This document shows positions 8,701 through 12,500 of a DNA stretch of 12,500 nucleotides, one piece after another. The position numbers and the translations under genes were made by a program. The DNA is from Acropora yongei (taxonomy: Eukaryota > Cnidaria > Anthozoa > Scleractinia > Acroporidae): positions 1,707,392 to 1,719,891 of the forward strand of contig BLFN01000549.1 in NCBI GenBank assembly GCA_014634225.1. Direction: 5' to 3'. The notes beneath the pieces are model-generated. The model ran no database searches. It saw nothing but the letters and a program-made list of their open reading frames with translations, and was not told where the DNA came from. Numbering within the stretch: the stretch's first letter is position 1; each line of letters starts with the position of its first letter.

Positions 8701-11589
8701 GTTTACTTAATAAATTCATAGGGAATGTAAGTTTGGGAACGGGGGAGGGGAGGGGAGAGGAGGAAAATGAAACGATGGCAATCATTGTTTATGTTATGAT
8801 TTGAAAGTCTTATTTCTCTTCACTTCCTTTGTTTCAGACTAGGATCAACTCCTGAATTGACGGGTAACGTAATAACACCAGCCTTTATGGGTGCCCCTGT
8901 TATCTTGATTGAGAAGCTTTTTAGTGGACGAGAAAGTATCTCAGCTGTGGAGGCAGCTTCAGCAATTTTAAGGGCTGGTGGTGCTATTAATGAACATGAC
9001 AATGGGGATGGTATCAGGGAAGCGAAAGATGTTCAAGACTGGATGTCTTCTAAAAGTGAGGTACAGGCTGGAGAAAGCTTTCTGCTATAGACTTTTCCAG
9101 GATGGCTGAGCAGGTCGCCATGCAAACTTTAATAAACGATCATTTCACAAATTGTGCAAATGGTGTACTCTTGAAGAGCACCTTATCTGCTGCCCTATTG
9201 GCTCAGGTGTTATGGGTGAAAACTATCTTGTGGGAGGATAAGATACCAGCATTAGACCAGACCAACCCTTAAATTCTGAATAAATAAGGAGAATGTGCTA
9301 CCTTCGGAGTGACATCTGCAAATATTTTCGGGTCTTTTCGGGGAATACTGATAAACTTCACCTTCCACCACGCATTCTTTGTAAGAGGTATTGGTATTTT
9401 ATTTCACAACTTTTTACAGCGAAGTCACGTGTTCAGTTCACTTGTTTGATTTGTTATTTAATTTCAAACAGCTTAAATCAAAAAGTAAAGTCGTCGCAGT
9501 CGTGTGTGCTGAGATAGGAGGTGCCAACTCAATCGAGCCCTTAGTGGCTGGTGCAGAACTGGGACTCCCCATTGTAGACGCAGATGGCATGGGGCGAGCT
9601 TTTCCTGAGTTGCAGATGTTTTTGCCGTTTGTTTATGGCAGCCTGGCATACCCTGCAGCTGTGGGGGATGAGAAAGGAAACGTAGTTGCGTTGACCTTTG
9701 CAGAAACGCCAAAGCACTTGGAAGGCTTTCTAAGGATTAAAACAGTAGAGATGGGGTAGGTAAAGAACTTCCGCTTTGGTAATAGCAGAAATCCAGAGGC
9801 TACTGTGCTACTTTTCTTTACTCCTTGTCCTTCATTCCGTAGTTCAACATGAGCTTCAAAATGTCACGAGTGATTCGTGCAGCGTATTCTGTACGGCTGG
9901 AGGATCCTAGAAAGCTAAATGTTCATTCTCTGATTTGAATTATCAGTTTCTCGTAACACAGCGGTGAAACGTTGGGCATGCACAAGGCGATCAATTTTTG
10001 GCCGGTTGTGCGCCAATTTACCTCGAAAAACTTAAAAAGAAGACAGGAAAAATTGCTGTCTCACAGGTAATAGAAATCTGTTAAAGGAAACTGGAAAACT
10101 GGAAGCTTTTGGAACACAAGGCTTATTAAAGTACGGGGCCCTTTGATTTACCATTTTGTTATGAGCTTCACCGAGAAAGTTTAGGCTTTTGAAACACCTC
10201 GACTTGGCTTTTCGGCTCAACTGGTTGTCGATAAATTGCTTTTTGTGAAACTAGTATAGGCCAGTTGATCTCTTTACAATTAGAACCAATACCCAAAAAT
10301 GTGAAATTACCATCTTAAATTATTAATGATAGGTTAAAAGGAAGATAAGAGAGAGAATTAAATCTGTTGTCATTACAGGTGTGATGGGAACTACTACCTT
10401 TTTACTTCCTATCTACGTCGCAACAACATTGTCTCTTTTCTTTTTATGCAAATTGTGCTAATCAGAAATGATTTGTTTAATTATTCCTACTATTGTTATT
10501 ATTTTTATCATCATTTACTCCTCAGCTGTATGGTTGGCTTTGCATTTGTCCTCGATTGGAAAGATGTGCAAGAAAAATGTGCTTTGCATACCTTGAGTAG
10601 AACATGGCGCTTGGGGAACACTGTGCTTCGTGCAAGACACAACAAGGCGTCCCCCGTTGATAGTATTCTTCAGCACGAAAATGGGAAACTTTTAATTGTT
10701 GGCAAGGTGTGATCTTTCTCTCTGCCTTCCTTTTTGTTTTTTTGTTTTTGTTTGTTTGTTTGTTTCTTTTTTGAAGCGTCGTTTGTTAGTAATTCGATAG
10801 TAACAGTAAGGTTGACCAGAGTGAATGGAAGGCTGGCATTTCAGGTGTCTGATAAGATTTCTTTCCTTCCGCCACTCCACGCCCTCCCCCTCCCCCTCGC
10901 CCCTCAGCTCAAGAGAACATGACCTTTCAAGGATACAAGGCTAACTGCTAAGAATCTGCAAGCTTTTTCTTATAGCAGCCAAGAAGTGTAATTCCTAACA
11001 ATAGGAACAGGTGCACCCTAAACTTTGATCATTGTGGTGTTTGTTAGGCTTTCTGTCAGATTCTATGACTTTTCTACTGATAATGTTTTTTTTCCACCGA
11101 CTTGTTGGGTAAAACAACGCCCCAAAGCCTCTCAAAACCCGATAGTACTCCTATGCAATAACGATAATTTGACATTTGGTGTTATTTTCTTCTATTTAGA
11201 TAGCTGATGTTAGCCGCGTAACTGAAGGCGCCTTTAACAAAGGAAAGCTAAACCTTGAGGGCTCAGGGAAATTTATCGATCAAAGCCTCAGCATAGAATT
11301 TCAGAATGAAAACTACGTGGCGTTCGTCGCCAAACCTGACGGAACTAAGAGTGTTCTGGCCACAGTTCCTGATCTGATCTCCTTAGTTGATGAAGATACA
11401 GGCCAGCCAATCACAACAGAGGAGGTCCGTTATGGTCTCCGTGTGGCTGTAGTCGCCATGCCCTGCTCTTCATTGTGGAACACCCCGCAGGGATTGGCAG
11501 CTGGTGGCCCGATGGCGTTTGGTTATCAAGATGTTGTTTACAGCCCTGTGGACTCTTACGAGGAGCACCCTCCCATTCCTAGAGCCTGA
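1518..11589 (+). CDS. Hydantoinase A / oxoprolinase-like and DUF917 fusion protein, 12 coding exons, 994 aa
   Basis: Spliced CDS: 1518-1977, 2238-2517, 3935-4115, 5632-5715, 6001-6219, 6796-6906, 7247-7529, 8351-8639, 8838-9060, 9472-9755, 10526-10706, 11200-11589. All introns are GT-AG, every phase matches, and the sum is 2985 nt. Residues about 8-540 match the HyuA / 5-oxoprolinase family, which uses ATP to open hydantoin or oxoproline rings. Visible motifs are the phosphate loops GVDVGGTNTDAVVL (10-23) and DIGGTTTDVGVL (283-294), FASGPTNSMRGA (259-270), GLGGGS (324-329) and VILVGGGSVLV (416-426). Residues about 590-994 match DUF917, with GAGIMGCGGGGSPYLG (600-615), CAEIGGANS (722-730), GMGRAFPELQM (749-759) and TTEEVRYGLRV (937-947). 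No signal peptide or membrane segment is seen, so it is probably cytosolic. HyuB is absent. Fungal proteins of this architecture, from memory, have a similar length. Family and structure are confident; substrate is unknown. Confidence 0.93.
1978..2237 (+). other. Intron 1 (260 nt, phase 1)
   Basis: GT at 1978 and AG at 2236-2237 after a T-rich tract (ttctgttcttcag). The open frame of exon 1 reads 45 nt into the intron before a stop at 2022-2024, but those residues are not family sequence. I see no other feature inside. Confidence 0.88.
2238..2517 (+). CDS. Coding exon 2: end of Hydant_A_N and start of Hydantoinase_A
   Basis: Encodes residues 154-247, phase 1 to phase 2. It carries GIRNAVIVGVFSPAS, the hallmark end of a beta-alpha unit in the N-terminal domain. 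It then covers SLTLSHEVGLIGFLEREN, followed by a helical stretch (LNESLKPLCKKTVAAFCQAL) and the family motif FYLTQNDGTII. The donor is AAG|GTACAT. The last codon is completed by exon 3 to give QNDGTIISAE, as expected for HyuA proteins. Confidence 0.92.
2518..3934 (+). other. Intron 2 (1417 nt, phase 2), AT-rich, no gene seen
   Basis: Very AT-rich, with only about four CpG dinucleotides by eye. Open frames of 66-93 codons inside it show low-complexity composition and no recognisable domain, so I treat them as chance. It holds a short imperfect tandem repeat at 3432-3505. The acceptor is acttctacag at 3925-3934. Confidence 0.88.
3432..3505. repeat. Imperfect AT-rich tandem repeat, unit about 25 bp
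   Basis: Positions 3432-3456 and 3481-3505 are 25-bp copies that differ at two positions (taaaatcca c/t aatatta a/t aatttga). The bases between them form a more diverged middle copy that also contains aaaatccacaa. Probably a small minisatellite in the intron, with no evident function. Confidence 0.7.
3935..4115 (+). CDS. Coding exon 3: second phosphate loop of Hydantoinase_A
   Basis: Encodes residues 247-307, phase 2 to phase 0. It contains LPVLTFASGPTNSMRGAAF (254-272) and DIGGTTTDVGVL (283-294), the second ATP-phosphate loop of ASKHA-fold hydantoinases, then a short segment ending SARVK. The donor chosen is AAG|GTCGAG. It is weak, but it is the only one that joins in frame to exon 4 to give ARVKIGGVNTNF. 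A GTAAAA five bases downstream would break the frame. Confidence 0.9.
4116..5631 (+). other. Intron 3 (1516 nt, phase 0), with an embedded CpG-rich block
   Basis: The first 500 nt are AT-rich and include a T13 run at 4360-4372. From about 4620 to 5510 the composition changes and about 36 CpG are present, against four in the whole 1417-nt intron 2. I find no convincing coding frame in this block. It could be an inserted dispersed element or an internal CpG-island-like regulatory region. The acceptor (attgaatctag) has little pyrimidine, but the frame and protein match support it. Confidence 0.85.
4620..5510. other. CpG-rich block inside intron 3 (insert or internal promoter-like region)
   Basis: About 36 CpG by eye in about 890 nt, with dense clusters near 4950-4990, 5100-5130 and 5320-5360 (for example cgcttcgcgcgcc). 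I could not identify terminal inverted repeats, long terminal repeats, target-site duplications or an ORF, so its nature is open. Some stretches look like dispersed sequence I associate with coral genomes, but that is memory only. Boundaries are approximate. Confidence 0.4.
5632..5715 (+). CDS. Coding exon 4: GLGGGS segment of Hydantoinase_A
   Basis: A short 84-nt exon encoding residues 308-335, phase 0 on both sides. It reads IGGVNTNFQMPDVLSVGLGG and continues GSVIEQTQ. The MPDVLS-GLGGGS motif is strongly conserved in HyuA / oxoprolinase proteins and lies in the nucleotide-binding half. The donor is CAG|GTTTGT. Skipping this exon would keep the frame but remove the motif. Confidence 0.9.
5716..6000 (+). 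other. Intron 4 (285 nt, phase 0)
   Basis: GT at 5716 and acceptor ttattccctcag ending at 6000. An uninterrupted run of 26 A starts only 20 nt after the donor (5736-5761). Nothing else stands out. Confidence 0.88.
5736..5761. repeat. A26 homopolymer in intron 4
   Basis: An uninterrupted run of 26 A. The unique exon lies directly upstream, so it is not the tail of a retroposed element inserted in this orientation. It is likely length-polymorphic and prone to sequencing error. Confidence 0.95.
6001..6219 (+). CDS. Coding exon 5: Hydantoinase_A, GP-SVAYKL to helical segment
   Basis: Encodes residues 336-408, phase 0 on both sides. It begins EAITVGPSSVAYKLMTEALV, matching the VGPxSVGYxL segment of the family, followed by FGGKIITSTDIAVAFG. 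A charged helical region then ends KKKIEAAIDLVK. The donor is AAG|GTTAAT. Other-frame and antisense open frames here are shadows of this exon. Confidence 0.92.
6220..6795 (+). other. Intron 5 (576 nt, phase 0)
   Basis: No gene is seen. It contains a perfect 6-bp-stem hairpin, gagcct-gctcgt-aggctc, at 6436-6453, in a stretch that resembles a dispersed repeat I associate with coral genomes (from memory). Its 3' end has tandem AGs at 6794-6795 and 6799-6800. Only the first keeps the protein in frame. Confidence 0.85.
6436..6453. repeat. Short perfect inverted repeat, hairpin-forming
   Basis: gagcct and aggctc flank a 6-base loop. The surrounding cacgagagcctgctcgtagg looks like a motif repeated across coral genomes, but I cannot verify this here. 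Confidence 0.5.
6796..6906 (+). CDS. Coding exon 6: VILVGGGSVLV motif of Hydantoinase_A
   Basis: A 111-nt exon encoding residues 409-445, phase 0 on both sides. It contains QPVILVGGGSVLVD (414-427), the glycine-rich adenosine-side motif of the ATP-binding fold. The acceptor at 6795 has a poor pyrimidine tract, but the alternative at 6800 gives an immediate in-frame stop (cgg tga). The donor is CAG|GTAAAA. Confidence 0.88.
6907..7246 (+). other. Intron 6 (340 nt, phase 0)
   Basis: GT at 6907 and acceptor taatgctatag ending at 7246. Nothing recognisable lies inside. Confidence 0.87.
7247..7529 (+). CDS. Coding exon 7: C-terminal part of Hydantoinase_A
   Basis: Encodes residues 446-540, phase 0 to phase 1. 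It starts VANAVGAALSKVSGTFDHVV, the well-conserved closing segment of HyuA. A charged helix follows (REKAWEEAERGARKRAVEAG), then DEQTLEVIDKDEVPLAYLPG. The exon finishes within the start of the interdomain region (NSIEELWEMG). The donor is ATGG|GTAATC. It has about 12 CpG, against three in the longer exon 1. Confidence 0.92.
7530..8350 (+). other. Intron 7 (821 nt, phase 1), repeat-like content
   Basis: No convincing gene. The open frames at 7644-7904 (+) and 7905-8141 (-) are full of low-complexity aromatic runs and match nothing I know. It contains an A15 run at 8061-8075 and the phrase gagcgctctgattggt near 7633-7648, which I associate with dispersed coral repeats (from memory). The acceptor is a strong T-rich tract ending tttttttag at 8350. 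Confidence 0.8.
8061..8075. repeat. A15 homopolymer in intron 7
   Basis: A run of 15 A, followed by gttatttg. Simple low-complexity sequence. Confidence 0.9.
8351..8639 (+). CDS. Coding exon 8: interdomain linker and start of the DUF917 domain
   Basis: Encodes residues 540-636, phase 1 to phase 2. Residues about 543-575 are a polar, Ser/Glu-rich linker. Then DPYVDPATGDWILNKFDIEC leads into GAGIMGCGGGGSPYLG (600-615), the N-terminal signature of DUF917 proteins, and a helix-strand unit ending EIRVVHPSR. Because one exon holds both the linker and the start of the second domain, the two halves belong to one transcript. The donor AG|GTGAGT is near-perfect consensus. Confidence 0.93.
8640..8837 (+). 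other. Intron 8 (198 nt, phase 2), with G-rich tract
   Basis: The shortest intron. It has a consensus donor and a good acceptor (cctttgtttcag). It holds a guanine tract at 8735-8755. Confidence 0.9.
8735..8755 (+). other. Putative G-quadruplex motif in intron 8, sense strand
   Basis: Runs of G3, G5, G4 and G4 are separated by aac, a and a. This fits the canonical four-run G-quadruplex pattern with loops of 1-3 bases. It lies on the transcribed RNA strand, about 95 nt after the donor and 82 nt before the next exon. Confidence 0.65.
8838..9060 (+). CDS. Coding exon 9: DUF917 domain, GNVITPAFMGAP segment
   Basis: Encodes residues 636-710, phase 2 to phase 0. After completing R636 it reads LGSTPELTGNVITPAFMGAP (637-656) and VILIEKLFSG, the typical DUF917 region that follows the glycine-rich signature. 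A longer Ala/Gly helical segment and a charged stretch ending WMSSKSE follow. The donor is GAG|GTACAG. A competing GTGAGG five bases earlier would shift the frame. Confidence 0.9.
9061..9471 (+). other. Intron 9 (411 nt, phase 0)
   Basis: GT at 9061 and acceptor tttcaaacag ending at 9471. The reading frames that run into it from either side are not family sequence. Nothing else is recognised. Confidence 0.87.
9472..9755 (+). CDS. Coding exon 10: DUF917 core with GMGRAFPELQM
   Basis: Encodes residues 711-805, phase 0 to phase 2. Contains VVAVVCAEIGGANSIEPLVA (717-736) and VDADGMGRAFPELQMF (745-760), the most diagnostic motif of DUF917. YPAAVGDEKGNVVALTF and FLRIKTVEMG follow. The donor is GG|GTAGGT. 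The split glycine codon is completed by the first base of exon 11. Confidence 0.93.
9756..10525 (+). other. Intron 10 (770 nt, phase 2)
   Basis: No gene is seen. The 3' end has a T/A-rich run with scattered att/atc triplets (about 10480-10515) and then the acceptor tttactcctcag. The small antisense open frame at 10032-10220 has no recognisable content. Confidence 0.85.
10526..10706 (+). CDS. Coding exon 11: DUF917 helical segment
   Basis: Encodes residues 805-865, phase 2 to phase 0. The join with exon 10 reads VEMGCMVGFAFVLDWKDVQE. Then CALHTLSRTWRLGNTVLRAR matches the helical segment of the DUF917 family with an SxxWxxG-like element. The exon ends GKLLIVGK, the start of a beta strand continued in exon 12. 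The donor is AAG|GTGTGA. Confidence 0.9.
10731..10772. repeat. T-rich (TTTG)n microsatellite
   Basis: Repeated tttg units within a T-rich run just after the exon 11 donor. Simple sequence, probably length-variable. Confidence 0.85.
10882..10903 (-). other. C-rich tract: putative i-motif (+) / G-quadruplex (-)
   Basis: Runs of C3, C5, C5 and C4 are separated by t, t and tcg. This gives a four-run G-quadruplex pattern on the minus strand. It is immediately followed by tcag, so it also looks like a strong pyrimidine tract and acceptor. Confidence 0.6.
11200..11589 (+). CDS. Coding exon 12: C-terminal DUF917 region and stop
   Basis: Encodes residues 866-994 and the TGA stop at 11587-11589. It starts IADVSRVTEGAFNKGKLNLE, then beta-rich FQNENYVAFVAKPDG. 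The conserved tail motifs are PDLISLVDEDTGQPITTEEV (922-941), RYGLRVAVVAMP (942-953) and GGPMAFGY (967-974), as in other DUF917 proteins. It has about 16 CpG in 390 nt, the highest density of the exons. Confidence 0.94.
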   Translation: MADVSRVTEGAFNKGKLNLEGSGKFIDQSLSIEFQNENYVAFVAKPDGTKSVLATVPDLISLVDEDTGQPITTEEVRYGLRVAVVAMPCSSLWNTPQGLAAGGPMAFGYQDVVYSPVDSYEEHPPIPRA

Positions 11590-11805
11590 CTGTTTTTGTT
11601 TTTTCTTTTCCTTTCTCTTTTCAACTAGAAAATGGAACAGTGCGGTGCACGAATGCAATAAGTGAAGTACATTTGTTGGCATTTAAAGTGAAGACTCCCA
11701 AAATTTTACACGAAGTGGTTTAACAAAAAAATTGGTGTAGATCCCATTCAAAAAATAGTTTTAAAAAGATATGGCAATAAATAAAAGCATTTAGAATAGT
11801 ATGAT
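11590..11805 (+). other. 3'-UTR (approximate end)
   Basis: Runs from the stop to just after the AATAAA signal. A T/C-rich stretch lies at 11591-11625, and the rest is AT-rich. The cleavage point is not visible, and the end is set about 20 nt after the signal. Confidence 0.6.
11776..11785 (+). terminator. Poly(A) signal, two overlapping AATAAA
   Basis: The sequence aataaataaa contains two overlapping AATAAA hexamers at 11776 and 11780, starting 187 nt after the stop codon. This is the first canonical hexamer downstream of the CDS. Confidence 0.75.
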
Positions 11806-12500
11806 AGCAAATTATTCAAAAGAATACTCTAACAGTTAGTTTTCGAAGGATGTTACTATCCTAAAAAGTCTTGTAGGTCAAAAGAATATTGAAAACGTAG
11901 CTTTGATGATTGAAAATTAAATCATGTCTTTTTAATGTGATGCCTCATCTTTCACAGAATAGGACCCTATTTACATCAGCAGCACATGTTTAGTTAAAAC
12001 CAAGTTTAACTGAATGAAAGTCAGAAACGAAGAACTGGAAAACTAAATTTTTCATAAGATTCAAGAAATCAGTAACCTTTACTTTCAGTGCGCTAAATTT
12101 GTAGTCAACAAAGTTCAGTTTAAGTAGCTTATAGAAAGAAAACAAATTAAACCATGTTATCAAAACAGGGTTAACACATTTTTAAGCCGATGGGGAATTT
12201 GTATATTTTTTAAGCCTGAATTTGAAAACAGGATCGTTGAGTCTGACCTCATCAGAATAACGGTGACTTTCTTAAAAAATCGGGAGAGGAGACAAAAAAA
12301 TTCCGCGCAAGAATTTTATCACAGGTGTCACTTCCTTATAGGGCAGTAAAACAGAAAACTTAAACTGCATATCAGAATGCTCAATGAGCAAACTCGCAAT
12401 TTTAATAGGTATGCCAGGTGTGGCCTCTTGGAAGGACTTATTAACGAAGTTTAGATGTGAAGTATTCTCTCTAGATGACAAGGCTTAAGGAACAGCATCT
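11806..12500. other. Downstream flank, AT-rich, no supported gene
   Basis: Mostly AT-rich sequence. A 69-codon minus-strand open frame (12272-12481) has fairly ordinary amino-acid composition, but no domain I recognise and no poly(A) signal after it. It could be a chance frame or part of a repeat or neighbouring gene. Confidence 0.5.

Larger units (their letters stand above)
10707..11199 (+). other. Intron 11 (493 nt, phase 0), with T-rich and C-rich tracts
   Basis: Contains a T-rich (TTTG)n-like stretch at about 10731-10772 and a C-rich tract at 10882-10903 that ends in a decoy AG. The true acceptor is gttattttcttctatttag, ending at 11199. No gene lies inside. Confidence 0.87.

Noticed and set aside
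9473..9712. 79-codon antisense open frame over exon 10
   Set aside because: It is the complement of a well-supported coding exon and has no recognisable content.
1518..11589. Annotation as 5-oxoprolinase (OPLAH)
   Set aside because: OPLAH proteins carry a HyuB half and are about 1290 aa. This protein has DUF917 in place of HyuB and is 994 aa, so the gene symbol would be misleading.
1..12500. A bacterial operon, CRISPR array, tRNA or rRNA
   Set aside because: The gene is clearly spliced with GT-AG introns. I saw no spaced direct repeats of CRISPR type, tRNA cloverleaf or rRNA sequence, though without a tRNA scan a degenerate one could be missed.

Overview
The window is eukaryotic and carries one complete multi-exon gene on the + strand. 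By joining GT-AG exons whose reading phases all match, I obtain 12 coding exons between 1518 and 11589. They give a 2985-nt CDS, 994 codons plus a stop. The AT-rich introns (198 to 1516 nt), the CpG pattern and several repeat-like stretches suggest an invertebrate. A cnidarian, most likely a stony coral, is my best guess, but it rests on remembered resemblance of the repeats and was not searched.

The protein has two enzyme halves. Residues about 8-540 are a hydantoinase A / 5-oxoprolinase-type ATP-dependent ring-opening domain (Hydant_A_N, then Hydantoinase_A), with the two ASKHA-type phosphate loops GVDVGGTNTDAVVL (10-23) and DIGGTTTDVGVL (283-294). Residues about 590-994 are a DUF917 domain, which as I recall is now called S-methyl-thiohydantoin desulfurase-like. 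It carries GAGIMGCGGGGSPYLG (600-615) and GMGRAFPELQM (749-759). The usual partner of HyuA, the HyuB subunit or domain, is absent. The likely job is cytosolic breakdown of a hydantoin-like or thiohydantoin-like ring compound by one polypeptide; the substrate cannot be read from the sequence.

Layout: 1-1491 is upstream flank and probably a 5'-UTR intron, with a long fold-back inverted repeat at 234-363. Exons 1-3 (1518-4115) encode the N-terminal ATPase part. Intron 3 (4116-5631) contains a CpG-rich block unlike the rest of the 5' half. Exons 4-7 (5632-7529) complete the hydantoinase domain. Exon 8 (8351-8639) crosses the domain junction, and exons 9-12 (8838-11589) encode the DUF917 domain. 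A double AATAAA lies 187 nt after the stop, at 11776-11785. The rest, to 12500, is AT-rich flank with one unconvincing minus-strand open frame.

The observations most worth following are the HyuA-DUF917 fusion itself with its possible thiohydantoin or ergothioneine role, the sharp change in CpG content within the gene, and the fold-back element.
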